This document shows positions 55,715 through 64,000 of a stretch of 64,000 nucleotides of DNA, piece after piece. The number at the start of each line of letters is the position of its first letter. Within the stretch, counting starts at the first letter, position 1. The notes beneath the pieces are model-generated. The model made no database searches, had not been told where the DNA came from, and worked only from the letters and a program-made list of their open reading frames with translations. The DNA comes from Streptomyces sp. NBC_01460. GTDB lineage: Bacteria > Actinomycetota > Actinomycetes > Streptomycetales > Streptomycetaceae. Location: positions 4,216,001-4,280,000 of the forward strand of contig NZ_CP109473.1 in NCBI RefSeq assembly GCF_036227405.1, read 5' to 3'. A program made the position numbers and the translations under genes.

Positions 55715-57052
55715 TCAGCGCGTGGCTCCTGTCACGATCCATCGACCGGACCTCGTGCGCAGCCACAGAGTGATCAGCCGGACGGTCATCATCAGCGTCA
55801 TTGCTCCCCAGAGGGCGGTGAGACCCCCGCCGAACCGGGGGACCAGGAGAGCGGCCGGTGCGAAGACGGCCAGGGTCAGGACCATGGCCCAGGCGAGGTA
55901 GCGGCCGTCCCCCGCACCCATCAGAACCCCGTCGAGCACAAAGACCACTCCGGAGATCGGCTGGGAGAGCGCGACGACCAGGAGCGCGGGCAGCAGGGTG
56001 TCCTGTACGGACGTGTCGCTGGTGAACAGTGGGACGAAGAGCGGCCTGGCCAGCACGATCAGCGCACCGAGAGCCACCCCCGAGACGATCCCCCACTGCA
56101 CCATCCGCCGACAGGCCTCGCGGGCGCCCTTCACGTCGTCCGCCCCCAGATAGCGGCCGATGATGGCTTGTCCGGCGATGGCGATCGCGTCGAGGGCGAA
56201 GGCTGTCAGGCTCCAGAGAGACAGGATGATCTGATGCGCGGCGATATCCGTGTCGCCCAGACGGGCCGCGACGGCGGTCGCGATCATCAGGACCGCTCTC
56301 AGGGAAAGCGTACGGATCAGCAGCGGGACACCTGCCTGAGCGCTCGCCCGGATGCCCTTGGCGTCGGGGCGCAGAGAAGCTCCGTGCCTGTGGGCCCCAC
56401 GGACCACGACGACGAGATAGGCGACCGCCATGCCCATCTGGGCGATGACCGTTCCCCAGGCGGATCCCGCGATGCCCAGTCCGGCGCCGTAGACGAGCCC
56501 GGCATTGAGGGCGCCGTTGGCTGCGAATCCGCCGATGGCGACGTAGAGCGGAGTCCGGGTGTCCTGCAGCCCGCGCAGCACACCCGTCGCAGCGAGTACC
56601 ACCAGCATCGCGGGGATGCCGAGGCTCGAGATCCGCAGATACGTGATGGCGTAGGGGCTCGCGGTGTCGGACGCTCCGAAGATCTCGACCAGCCATGGCG
56701 CCAGGGGGAGCGTGACGGCTATGACGGCAGCACCGATCAACAGAGCGAGCCAGATGCCGTCCATTCCTTGGCGGATGGCGGATGCCAGATCTCCGGCGCC
56801 GACCTGGCGGGCGACGGCGGCTGTAGTGGCGTAGGCGAGAAAGACGAAGATGCTCACCGCAGTCGTCAGCAGCGCTGCGGCGACCGCCAAGCCGGCCAGT
56901 TGGGGAGTGCCGAGGTGCCCGACGATGGCGCTGTCGACCATGACGAAGAGTGGCTCGGCTACGAGTGCGCCGAACGCCGGGACGGCGAGTGCGATGATCT
57001 CGCGGTCATGCCTGCGACGGGATGGCGGCTGAGCCGCGGGCGCCTGGGTCAT
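55715..57052 (-). CDS. MATE family efflux transporter (DinF-like)
   Basis: A 445-residue protein with 12 hydrophobic helices in two repeats and MATE blocks AVPAFGALVAEPLFVMVDSAIVGHLG and GVLRGLQDTRTPLYVA, the DinF/NorM-like type with the conserved acidic residue region in helix 1. It exports cationic or oxidised compounds using a proton or sodium gradient; cargo unknown. ATG 57052 has no ribosome site but lies 7 bases after a -10-like TAGATT, so it may be leaderless. It is divergent from dnaB. Confidence 0.92.
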   Translation of the reverse strand: MTQAPAAQPPSRRRHDREIIALAVPAFGALVAEPLFVMVDSAIVGHLGTPQLAGLAVAAALLTTAVSIFVFLAYATTAAVARQVGAGDLASAIRQGMDGIWLALLIGAAVIAVTLPLAPWLVEIFGASDTASPYAITYLRISSLGIPAMLVVLAATGVLRGLQDTRTPLYVAIGGFAANGALNAGLVYGAGLGIAGSAWGTVIAQMGMAVAYLVVVVRGAHRHGASLRPDAKGIRASAQAGVPLLIRTLSLRAVLMIATAVAARLGDTDIAAHQIILSLWSLTAFALDAIAIAGQAIIGRYLGADDVKGAREACRRMVQWGIVSGVALGALIVLARPLFVPLFTSDTSVQDTLLPALLVVALSQPISGVVFVLDGVLMGAGDGRYLAWAMVLTLAVFAPAALLVPRFGGGLTALWGAMTLMMTVRLITLWLRTRSGRWIVTGATR

Positions 57053-57058
57053 GGGGTC

Positions 57059-57088
57059 AATCTAATCTTCCACAGGTAAGAGATGCAA
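57059..57088 (-). promoter_or_regulatory. candidate promoter for MATE gene (leaderless)
   Basis: On the minus strand TTGCAT (57088-57083), an 18-base spacer and TAGATT (57064-57059) precede ATG 57052 by 6 bases, which places the transcript start at or next to the start codon. Confidence 0.45.
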
Positions 57089-57239
57089 TGCATGAGAGAT
57101 CCTTACATCTGGTCGGTTCCCGCGCGGGACGGGGAGGCGATTCCGGTGATCTTGAGCTGAGGGCAAAAGTTTTTCTCCCCCACAGCCAGTGGATCGAGAA
57201 AGGCCAGGTCAGAGCAGGCTTGGCGGGTCCCGTATGAGT

Positions 57240-57328
57240 TTGTCCACAGTGCTGTCCCCCGGTCCGTGCACAGGATCCGAGGGGTTCTCCACAGCATCTG
57301 GTCCTTCGTCCACATGCCCTGTGGATAA
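57240..57328. promoter_or_regulatory. DnaA-box cluster upstream of dnaB
   Basis: Four nonamers lie within 89 bases in the 457-base gap before dnaB: TTGTCCACA at 57240 (perfect), TTCTCCACA at 57285, TCGTCCACA at 57306 and TGTGGATAA at 57320 (reverse of TTATCCACA, perfect). A weaker one may sit at 57066. The rest of the gap shows the MATE promoter and the dnaB ribosome site (GGGAGGAGG near 57493-57501). Confidence 0.7.
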
Positions 57329-57509
57329 CCAGATTGGCTGACGGTGCGGAGCGGCCTACCGTGGTGCGGCGCCCGCACTCCGTTCCGGCTTGGAAGTCCC
57401 CAGAACTTGACGCGCCGGAACCGGAGTCGGGCGTCTTGTTTGTCGGTGCCGTGCCGTAAGAAAGAGTGGCACGGCTAGGTCCGCGAAGCGGACGGGAGGA
57501 GGTGGCCCG

Positions 57510-58985
57510 GTGAGCATTCCCGAGCCTTTGGACGACCCCTGGGCCGATGTCGGTCCCAGCGACCGTCTGCCCGTTTCCCGTCAGCGCCGCGGAGAGGGCA
57601 AAGGGCGCGACGAGCAGCACGAGCGCGGCAGGGAGAGCGGCTGGGACGGTGGCTCGTCCGGCTTCGAGCGGGTGCCTCCGCAGGATCTCGACGCCGAGCA
57701 GTCCGTCCTGGGCGGCATGCTGCTCTCCAAGGACGCCATCGCCGACGTCGTGGAGATCATCAAGGGCCACGACTTCTACCGCCCGGCCCACGAGACCGTC
57801 TACACGGCGATTCTCGACCTGTACGCCAAGGGTGAGCCGGCCGACCCGATCACGGTGGCGGCCGAGCTGGTCAAGCGCGGCGAGATCACCAAGGTAGGCG
57901 GAGCCCCGTACCTGCACACGCTGGTCCAGTCCGTGCCGACCGCGGCCAACGCTTCGTACTACGCGGAGATCGTCCACGAGCGGGCCGTGCTGCGGCGTCT
58001 CGTCGAGGCCGGCACGAAGATCACCCAGATGGGATACGCCGCCGACGGCGACGTCGACGAGATCGTCAACTCGGCGCAGGCCGAGATCTACGCCGTCACG
58101 GAGCAGCGCACCAGCGAGGACTACCTCCCGCTCGGCGACATCATGGAGGGTGCGCTCGACGAGATCGAGGCCATCGGCTCCCGCAGCGGTGAGATGACCG
58201 GTGTGCCGACCGGATTCACGGACCTCGACTCCCTGACCAACGGCCTGCACCCCGGCCAGATGATCGTCATCGCAGCCCGCCCCGCCATGGGTAAGTCGAC
58301 TCTCGCCCTGGACTTCGCCCGCGCGTGCTCGATCAAGAGCAATCTGCCCAGCGTGATCTTCTCTCTGGAAATGGGGCGCAACGAGATCGCGATGCGCCTC
58401 CTGTCCGCCGAGGCCCGGGTGGCGCTCCACCACATGCGCTCGGGAACCATGACCGACGAGGACTGGACGAGGCTTGCCCGGCGGATGCCGGATGTCTCGG
58501 CCGCCCCGCTCTACATCGACGATTCGCCGAACCTCTCGATGATGGAGATCCGCGCGAAGTGCCGTCGCCTCAAGCAGCGCAACGACCTCAAGCTCGTGGT
58601 CATCGACTACCTGCAGCTGATGCAGTCCGGCGGGGCCAAGCGGGCGGAGAGCCGACAGCAGGAGGTCTCGGACATGTCCCGAAACCTCAAGCTCCTCGCC
58701 AAGGAGTTGGAGCTGCCCGTCATCGCCCTCTCCCAGCTGAACCGTGGCCCCGAGCAGCGCACGGACAAGAAGCCGATGGTCTCCGACCTGCGTGAGTCCG
58801 GTTCCATCGAGCAGGACGCCGACATGGTGATCCTGCTGCACCGGGAGGACGCGTACGAGAAGGAGTCACCGCGCGCGGGCGAGGCGGACCTGATCGTGGC
58901 GAAGCACCGTAACGGTCCGACGGCGACGATCACTGTGGCGTTCCAGGGCCACTACTCCCGCTTCGTGGACATGGCACAGACCTGA
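57510..58985 (+). CDS. dnaB: replicative DNA helicase DnaB
   Basis: A 491-residue hexameric helicase. The N-terminal domain begins near residue 55 (PPQDLDAEQSVLGGMLLSKDAIADV) after a 50-residue acidic, disordered lead. The RecA-like motor has Walker A AARPAMGKSTLALDFA, FSLEMGRNEIAMRLLSAEA, Walker B VVIDYLQLMQ and the arginine-finger region GPTATITVAFQGHYSRFVD. No intein is inserted, unlike in several actinobacterial DnaB proteins. GTG 57510 follows a near-perfect ribosome site. Confidence 0.97.
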   Translation: MSIPEPLDDPWADVGPSDRLPVSRQRRGEGKGRDEQHERGRESGWDGGSSGFERVPPQDLDAEQSVLGGMLLSKDAIADVVEIIKGHDFYRPAHETVYTAILDLYAKGEPADPITVAAELVKRGEITKVGGAPYLHTLVQSVPTAANASYYAEIVHERAVLRRLVEAGTKITQMGYAADGDVDEIVNSAQAEIYAVTEQRTSEDYLPLGDIMEGALDEIEAIGSRSGEMTGVPTGFTDLDSLTNGLHPGQMIVIAARPAMGKSTLALDFARACSIKSNLPSVIFSLEMGRNEIAMRLLSAEARVALHHMRSGTMTDEDWTRLARRMPDVSAAPLYIDDSPNLSMMEIRAKCRRLKQRNDLKLVVIDYLQLMQSGGAKRAESRQQEVSDMSRNLKLLAKELELPVIALSQLNRGPEQRTDKKPMVSDLRESGSIEQDADMVILLHREDAYEKESPRAGEADLIVAKHRNGPTATITVAFQGHYSRFVDMAQT

Positions 58986-59004
58986 TGTCGCTCTCGACGG
59001 CGTC

Positions 59005-60120
59005 TCAGATCCCGTCGGGCTGGAAGAACTCGAGCATTCTCCGGCCGGCGTCCGGTGACATCAGCAGCTCCTGAAGGTTCGCGGACATCCGGGCGGCAGT
59101 GCCGGTGCGTTCGAACATCTCGCGTTCGTACTCCCTGACGGCGGCGGGGACGTCGTCAGGGTGCGCGACCAGCGTGAGAGCGAGCAGGGCGCCGTCGAGA
59201 AGGGCCATGTTGGCGCCTTCTCCGACCGGCGGCATCAGGTGTGCGGCATCGCCGACCAGGGTGACGTCCGGCTTCGACGGCCAGGTCAGGCCCACCGGGA
59301 GAGTGGTGATCGACCGCGGCACGACCATGTCGTCGCAGGCCGCGATCAGCGCGGTGAACCGTGGGTCCCAACCGGGGAGAAGCTCGATCAGCCGCGCCCG
59401 GGCGGCGGCCGGGTCGTCGAACGGGATCCCGCTGGTGTCGAACCAGTCCTCGGCCGTGTGGTAGAAGCTGAGGCCGATGCGGACGCGGCCGTCGCCGTTG
59501 CGCTGTGCCGCCAGGGATTTGCCGTCGCCGAGTACCCAGTAGTTGCCACGTCCGACCATCGCCGCGAGGTCGGGGTGGGTGCGGTCGACATCGGGAATGC
59601 CGATCTCGACCACGTTCTGGCCCACGTGCACCGGGCGGGCGTCGGTGAGCAGCGTGCGGACCCGGGAGTGCGCACCGTCCGCGCCGACCAGCAGGTCATA
59701 CGTGGAGCTTCCGCCGTCGGCGAAGTACAGCAGGTCGTCGTCGGCGGATGCGAACGCGTGCCCCCAGCGCACCATGTCTTCGGGGAGGGAATCGAGGAGC
59801 AGGTCGCGCAGATCTGCGCGGTCGACCTCCGGTCGCTCCAGCGGGGCGTCGTCGGGGGTGTCCTCCTGGAGCAGCAGCGTGCCTTCCGGCTCGAAGAGAC
59901 GCATGTCCTGGCCTTCAGCCCGGGCGATCGCATGGAACCGGTCGATCAGGCCGGCCTCACGCAGCGCCTGCTGGCCCGTGTGGATGTCGAGCATGCCGCC
60001 CTGGCCGCGCGCGTCACGTGACGATTCCCGTTCGTAGACGACGGCTTCGATGCCGTGCACGTGCAACACCCGGGCAAGGGCCAACCCGCCCAGGCCGGCT
60101 CCGACGATCGCGATGGTCAT
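59005..60120 (-). CDS. FAD-dependent monooxygenase (TetX-like group)
   Basis: This 371-residue class A flavin monooxygenase has the N-terminal Rossmann motif AIVGAGLGGLALARVLHVHG, the motif LLVGADGAHSRVR near the middle and the FAD-binding GDAAHLMPPVGEGANMAL near the C-terminus. The arrangement is closest to the TetX/aromatic-hydroxylase group, which can inactivate tetracyclines, but many members act on other substrates, so resistance is only a hypothesis. ATG 60120 follows GGAGGC at close spacing. It is divergent from a TetR regulator with a palindrome in between. Confidence 0.88.
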   Translation of the reverse strand: MTIAIVGAGLGGLALARVLHVHGIEAVVYERESSRDARGQGGMLDIHTGQQALREAGLIDRFHAIARAEGQDMRLFEPEGTLLLQEDTPDDAPLERPEVDRADLRDLLLDSLPEDMVRWGHAFASADDDLLYFADGGSSTYDLLVGADGAHSRVRTLLTDARPVHVGQNVVEIGIPDVDRTHPDLAAMVGRGNYWVLGDGKSLAAQRNGDGRVRIGLSFYHTAEDWFDTSGIPFDDPAAARARLIELLPGWDPRFTALIAACDDMVVPRSITTLPVGLTWPSKPDVTLVGDAAHLMPPVGEGANMALLDGALLALTLVAHPDDVPAAVREYEREMFERTGTAARMSANLQELLMSPDAGRRMLEFFQPDGI

Positions 60121-60145
60121 GATGCCTCCGATACACCGCATGGAT

Positions 60146-60160
60146 CGATACACTGTATCG
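60146..60160. promoter_or_regulatory. palindromic operator between FAD monooxygenase and TetR genes
   Basis: A perfect inverted repeat of 7 bases around a central C (CGATACACTGTATCG) lies in the 64-base divergent gap and should overlap both promoters. It is the natural binding site of the TetR protein. Confidence 0.75.
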
Positions 60161-60184
60161 CTTTGTGCGTTGTATTGTGAGGGC

Positions 60185-60865
60185 ATGTTGGTGTGGGAGA
60201 GGCCGGAGCCGCCGGATCGGCCTGTGCCGGCCCCGTTGAGCCGGGAACGGATCGTGCGCGTGGCGATCCAGCTGGCCGACGCGGACGGCCTGGACGCGGT
60301 GTCGCTGCGCAAGGTGGCCGCCGAGTTGGATGTCCGCCCGATGCGGCTGTACGGCTACATCGCAGGCAAGGACGAGCTGCTCGACCTGATGGTCGACGCA
60401 GTCCACGCCGAGATCCGGCCGGGCGGAGACGGCTGGCGGGAGGTGCTCCGGTCGCTCGCCGAAGTCACTCGGCACGCCGTTCACGAGCACGAATGGCTCG
60501 CCGATCTGCTGGGTGGGCGCCCCCAGCTCGGACCGCACGCGCTGGCCGGCGGAGAAACCGTGTTGGCCGCGCTGGACGGCATCGACGTGGACGCCGTCAT
60601 GCCGATGGTCGCAGCGGTCAACGCGTACGTGGTCGGCGCGGTGCGTCGGGAGATCGCCGATCGGCGTGCCGAGCGGGCGACCGGATTGGACGAGAAGCGC
60701 TGGCAGGCAGCGCTCGGGCCCTATCTGGAGCGGACCTTCGCCACCGGACGGTTCCCCGCCCTGGCCACCGTCGTGCGCGATGCCGCCCACCACGACGCGG
60801 ATCACACCTTCCGGACCGGCCTCGACTTCCTGCTCGACGGCATCGAAGCCCGCATCTCGAAGTGA
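60185..60865 (+). CDS. TetR/AcrR family regulator (TetR_C-like)
   Basis: This 226-residue protein has the TetR helix-turn-helix near residues 20-62 (LSRERIVRVAIQLADADGLDAVSLRKVAAELDVRPMRLYGYIAGKDELLDLMVDAV), a C-terminal ligand domain (about 75-225) with the blocks VMPMVAAVNAYVVGAVRREI and FRTGLDFLLDGIEARI. This is the arrangement of the tetracycline repressor class. ATG 60185 follows GAGGGC; the open frame upstream crosses the operator and is not used. It should repress itself and the monooxygenase until an inducer binds. Confidence 0.9.
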   Translation: MLVWERPEPPDRPVPAPLSRERIVRVAIQLADADGLDAVSLRKVAAELDVRPMRLYGYIAGKDELLDLMVDAVHAEIRPGGDGWREVLRSLAEVTRHAVHEHEWLADLLGGRPQLGPHALAGGETVLAALDGIDVDAVMPMVAAVNAYVVGAVRREIADRRAERATGLDEKRWQAALGPYLERTFATGRFPALATVVRDAAHHDADHTFRTGLDFLLDGIEARISK

Positions 60866-60970
60866 CGCACGGCCGGATGGCCGGGCCGATGCCGTTCACG
60901 GCGCCAGGCCGCTGGGGTCAACGGGATCCGAGCGCCTGCGGGCTCCTTCGAGATCGGGTCCGCCCGGGCC

Positions 60971-61633
60971 TCACCGCCCGAGTTCTGCGGCTTTGACGGC
61001 GCGCCGTGCGACAACGTCCTCGCGGTTCTCCGCCATCTGCCGCAGTGCGTCCTTACGGTCCCGCTTGGACAGCCGGTCGAGATACGTGTGGCCGAAGACG
61101 TGGTCGGTCTCGTGTTGCAGGCACCGGGCGAAGTAGCCCGTTCCTTCGACGAGAAGGGGTTCGCCGTCCTTGTCGACCCCACGGACGACGGCACGATCGG
61201 TCCGGGGCACCGCCATGCCCGCACCGGGCACGGACAGGCAGCCCTCGAAGTCGTCGACCAGCCGGCGGCTACCCGGGCCGGGCAGTTCGAGGACCGGGTT
61301 GATGATGTGGCCGACATGCCGGATCCCGTCGTCGTCCGGGCAGTCGTACACGAACAGTCGCAGGTCGACGCCCACCTGGTTGGCAGCCAGGCCGGCACCG
61401 TCGGCGACGTACATCGTCAGGAACATGTCGTCGATCAGGCTCGACAACTCGGGGGAGCCGAACTCCGCCACCTCCTGGCAGGGGCGGCTCAGGACTTCCT
61501 CGCCCACCACGGTGATCCGGCGTACCGAACCCCGATCCGCTTCAGGCGGCAGAGCCGGACAGGAGTCGGTGGGGCGGCCTTGCAGGCGAACTCGGCGGTC
61601 GACGGGACGAGGTCGTTCGTGACGAACGGACAT
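60971..61633 (-). CDS. def: peptide deformylase
   Basis: This 220-residue metalloenzyme removes the formyl group from new proteins. All three motifs are intact: [10 protein letters not shown] (motif 1), EGCLSVPG (motif 2, metal-binding Cys) and QHETDHVFG (motif 3, HExxH). ATG 61633 follows AAGGGGAG. An N-terminal 50-residue hydrophilic extension precedes the core. Streptomyces usually carry several def genes; this one is not beside fmt and is divergent from a winged-helix gene, so it may be an accessory copy. Confidence 0.93.
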   Translation of the reverse strand: MSVRHERPRPVDRRVRLQGRPTDSCPALPPEADRGSVRRITVVGEEVLSRPCQEVAEFGSPELSSLIDDMFLTMYVADGAGLAANQVGVDLRLFVYDCPDDDGIRHVGHIINPVLELPGPGSRRLVDDFEGCLSVPGAGMAVPRTDRAVVRGVDKDGEPLLVEGTGYFARCLQHETDHVFGHTYLDRLSKRDRKDALRQMAENREDVVARRAVKAAELGR

Positions 61634-61703
61634 GGCGGTCTCCCCTTGTGCGCACGCCGCGGACGCCGGTCGTCGCCGCGGCCTGATGTCTCGGCAGGAA
61701 CTG

Positions 61704-61740
61704 CTTGCAAGTGCTTTGCAAAGTAGCAAAATTTGCAAAG
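61704..61740. promoter_or_regulatory. repeated TTGCAA palindromes between def and the winged-helix gene
   Basis: Three palindromic copies share the core TTGCAA: CTTGCAAG (61704-61711), CTTTGCAAAG (61714-61723) and TTTGCAAA (61732-61739). The centres are 11 and 17 bases apart. They fill the half of the divergent gap next to the winged-helix start and are much richer in A and T than the surroundings; a shared operator is likely. Confidence 0.6.
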
Positions 61741-62318
61741 TGACTGAAGATGACGTCGATGCTCCGAAGGACCTGGCACGCGGCACAGGCGAGGTGCTGC
61801 GCGAGCACGAGGTCCGTACGGCCCTGCTGGGGCTGCTCGCCGAAGTCGGCGCCGTCACGGCGACCGAAGCCGCCTCCCGGCTGGGCTACAGCTCGGGCCT
61901 CTGCTCATTTCACCTGCGGCAGCTCGCACGCCACGGATTCATCGAAGAGGCTCCGCACAGCGGGGGCCGCGCACGACCCTGGCGTCTGAAGCAGCCCACC
62001 TCTCCTGTAGGCGGCGTCGCAGAGGAGCAGTTCGGTGACCTGGCCCGAGGGCTGGAGGACGAGAGCTGGCAACGATGGCTCGCCCAGCGCGACGATGCGC
62101 CGTCCGAATGGCGCGACGACGCGGCCTTCAGCGCCGTCGCCTATCTGACGCCCGAAGAGATGCGCCGGGTGGCGGGCGTGATCCGAAGGGCGCTCGAGCC
62201 CTACCAGGAGCGTGAGCTACGCCCCTTGGCCCGGCCCGGCAGTGCTCGGCCGGTGGCTCTCATCACCCGGCTCTTCCCTCTCCTTCCCCACGCGACAGAT
62301 GATGCGGACCAGGAGTGA
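61740..62318 (+). CDS. winged-helix (ArsR-like) transcriptional regulator
   Basis: This 192-residue protein begins at GTG 61740 (the frame is open from 61632). The N-terminal winged helix covers about residues 20-85: [53 protein letters not shown] predicted helical C-terminal region follows with no metal motif. There is no ribosome site before the GTG, so it may be leaderless. It is divergent from def across 106 bases that hold the TTGCAA repeats. Confidence 0.83.
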   Translation: MTEDDVDAPKDLARGTGEVLREHEVRTALLGLLAEVGAVTATEAASRLGYSSGLCSFHLRQLARHGFIEEAPHSGGRARPWRLKQPTSPVGGVAEEQFGDLARGLEDESWQRWLAQRDDAPSEWRDDAAFSAVAYLTPEEMRRVAGVIRRALEPYQERELRPLARPGSARPVALITRLFPLLPHATDDADQE

Positions 62319-62486
62319 GGACGCGTCGGCCGGCGAGGCTCGCATGAAGGAAGGGCACGGAGTCGAGACCTCTGGACGCCGGCCCCCGGGGCCACCTGGA
62401 GCATGCGAGGGGCACACTCCACCGAACGCTCCCTCCGGCCGCGAAATGGGTTCGTCAGCTTGAGGACGCGCGGGTCATGCTTGGGC

Positions 62487-63866
62487 ATGACCTCTGAAGA
62501 AGCCCTGCTTCCCACCACCCGGCGTGCCCTGCTGCACCGCGTCGCCACCGCGCAGGCCGAAGGGCGGACGCCCTCCCTCGTCGCCGCTGTCCAGCGGGAC
62601 GGACGGATCGCCTGGAGCGGGGCGCGCAGCTGTGTGGACGGCCACGAACCCGATGGTGATACGCAGTTCAGGATCGGCTCCCTCACCAAGACCTTCACAG
62701 CGGTGCTGGTGCTGCGCCTGCGTGACGAGGGGCTGCTGGATCTGGACGACCCCCTGGAGAAGCACCTGCCGGGCACGGACGCCGGGCACCTGACCGTATT
62801 CCAACTGCTGGGCCACAGCGGAGGCCTGCGCGCCGAGACGCCCGCTCCGTGGTGGGAGAGGACACCGGGTGGTACCCGCCCGGAACTGGCGGATGTGCTC
62901 GGCGAAAGGCCGCTGATCCACTCGGCCGGCCACAGGCATCACTACTCCAACCCTGGTTACACAGTGCTCGGCTCGCTGATCGAAAGGCTGCGTGGCGACG
63001 CCTGGGCCGACGTGCTGCGCCGCGAGATCCTTGAGCCCTTGGGGATGGAACGCACGAGTCCGGAGGCGCGTGCACCACACGCCGGGGGCTGGGCCGTCCA
63101 CCCATGGGCCGACGTCATGTTGCCCGAGCCCGCCGAGGACCTCGGGCTCATGGCGCCGGCGGGTCAGCTCTGGTCGACGACCACCGACCTGCTCCGCTTC
63201 GCGGCCTTCCTGGCTCGGGGTGACGAACGTGTGCTGTGCGCCGACTCGGTCGTGGAGATGCGCGCCCCCGCTGCCGCGGCCGAGGCAGGTGACTGGGCCG
63301 GCACCTACGGCCTCGGCCTCCAGGCCGTACGGCGTGGCGACCGTACGCTCCTGGGGCACACGGGCTCGCTGCCGGGCTTCCTGGCCACGTTCTGGTTCAG
63401 CGTCGAGGACGACGTGGCGGCCGTGGTGCTCTCGAACGCCACCTCCGGCCCGCCGGTCGCCACGGTCGCAGCGGACCTCGTGCAGATCGTCGCTGACGCG
63501 GAGCCGAGGATCCCGGAGCCCTGGCGCCCGCTGCCCGAGGTCGACGAGGAGCTGCTGGCGCTCACGGGGCCCTGGTACTGGGGTACGCAGGTATACACGT
63601 TGAAGCTGACAGCGGGCGGGGGAATCGAGTTGCAGCCGATGCGAGGCGTCGGCCGTGCGGCCCGGTTCCGAGCGTGCCCTGACGGGACCTGGACAGGTCT
63701 CAACGGTTACTACGCGGGGGAGACGCTCCGGGTGGTGCGCGCCGGGGACGGCAGGGTGGACCACCTCGACCTGGGGTCGTTCGTCTTCACCCGGGAGCCG
63801 TACGAGGGCAGCGCGGCCATTCCCGGCGGTGTGGACGAGGACGGCTGGCGAGGGCTCGCCCTCTGA
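62487..63866 (+). CDS. serine hydrolase, class C beta-lactamase/DD-peptidase family
   Basis: This 459-residue protein has the penicillin-recognising fold with SxxK as Ser65-Leu-Thr-Lys68 (IGSLTKTFTA), the YxN motif YSN (in HHYSNPGYTVLG) and HTG (GHTGSLPGF), plus a C-terminal beta-rich domain (about 345-459) as in esterase/peptidase members of this family. There is no signal peptide, so it is probably intracellular and may be an esterase or D-amino-acid peptidase rather than an antibiotic-degrading lactamase. ATG 62487 has no clear ribosome site. No neighbour suggests a pathway. Confidence 0.87.
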   Translation: MTSEEALLPTTRRALLHRVATAQAEGRTPSLVAAVQRDGRIAWSGARSCVDGHEPDGDTQFRIGSLTKTFTAVLVLRLRDEGLLDLDDPLEKHLPGTDAGHLTVFQLLGHSGGLRAETPAPWWERTPGGTRPELADVLGERPLIHSAGHRHHYSNPGYTVLGSLIERLRGDAWADVLRREILEPLGMERTSPEARAPHAGGWAVHPWADVMLPEPAEDLGLMAPAGQLWSTTTDLLRFAAFLARGDERVLCADSVVEMRAPAAAAEAGDWAGTYGLGLQAVRRGDRTLLGHTGSLPGFLATFWFSVEDDVAAVVLSNATSGPPVATVAADLVQIVADAEPRIPEPWRPLPEVDEELLALTGPWYWGTQVYTLKLTAGGGIELQPMRGVGRAARFRACPDGTWTGLNGYYAGETLRVVRAGDGRVDHLDLGSFVFTREPYEGSAAIPGGVDEDGWRGLAL

Positions 63867-63881
63867 GGAGAGCCGATCGGC

Positions 63882-63895
63882 GTTTCACGTGAAAC
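63882..63895. other. parS: parS site 10
   Basis: An exact 14-bp palindrome 16 bases after the serine hydrolase stop. Beyond it, bases 63896-64000 show no complete gene; a minus-strand frame ending ELTA-stop (stop at 63985-63987) might be the tail of a gene beyond the window. Confidence 0.95.
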
Positions 63896-64000
63896 AGCAG
63901 CCGGGCAGCACGAGAAGTGGACGATACGAAGCACGAAAGGTCGATCCGGGCGGCCCGGCCTGCCACCCCCCGGGAGCGGGCGGGTCAGGCCGTCAGCTCG

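Noticed and set aside
55628..57079. Long plus-strand frame opposite the MATE gene
   Set aside because: A shadow frame with charged low-complexity sequence; the MATE protein is clear on the other strand.

Overview
The window is high-GC DNA from a Streptomyces chromosome, centred on the replication origin. The gene order (gyrA-gyrB-dciA-recF-gnd-dnaN-oriC-dnaA-rpmH-rnpA-yidD-yidC-jag-rsmG-parA-parB, then trxAB-sigM-murJ, ino1, rpsF-ssb-rpsR-rplI and dnaB) is the conserved origin neighbourhood known from Streptomyces coelicolor. GTG starts are frequent, coupled GTGA and ATGA overlaps are common, and the parS sites have the Streptomyces sequence. No close relative was identified by search; the genus call rests on gene order, codon bias and motifs.

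Region by region. 1-4.5 kb: the end of an alpha/beta hydrolase, an MMPL exporter and a membrane metallophosphoesterase that carries two tandem in-frame parS sites. 4.6-11.6 kb: tRNA-Ala, a helix-turn-helix protein followed by a membrane Ser/Thr kinase, two translationally coupled membrane proteins (one with a VWA domain) that share a duplicated C-terminal domain, a 44-residue DLW-39-type protein, a small secreted protein and tRNA-Ile. 11.6-24.2 kb: the minus-strand replication block, with oriC between dnaN and dnaA (about 19 DnaA-box-like nonamers). 24.6-30.6 kb: the plus-strand rpmH to parB block. 30.7-41.1 kb: a GNAT protein, trxB-trxA with a clear SigR-type promoter, the sigM/anti-sigma pair, a pseudokinase, MurJ and a large surface protein. 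41.2-53.6 kb: an RNA nucleotidyltransferase, an MFS protein, inositol-phosphate synthase with a PadR regulator, a class A PBP, a GT87-like membrane mannosyltransferase, an alanine-racemase-fold protein, a FemX-like peptidyltransferase and a small membrane protein. 53.8-59.0 kb: the rpsF-ssb-rpsR-rplI operon, a MATE exporter and dnaB. 59-64 kb: a more variable end with two divergent regulator/enzyme pairs (FAD monooxygenase with TetR; peptide deformylase with a winged-helix protein) and a serine hydrolase.

The strongest sequence-level signal beyond the genes is the distribution of segregation and replication sites. Ten exact copies of the 14-bp parS palindrome lie between 3564 and 63895. Several are inside genes, always read in the same frame (VSRET), and others are fused to transcription terminators. 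DnaA boxes occur at oriC, at the dnaA promoter, as a pair just before parA, and as a cluster of four before dnaB. I found no phage, insertion sequence, CRISPR array or secondary-metabolite cluster, and nothing that I can defend as a wholly new system.
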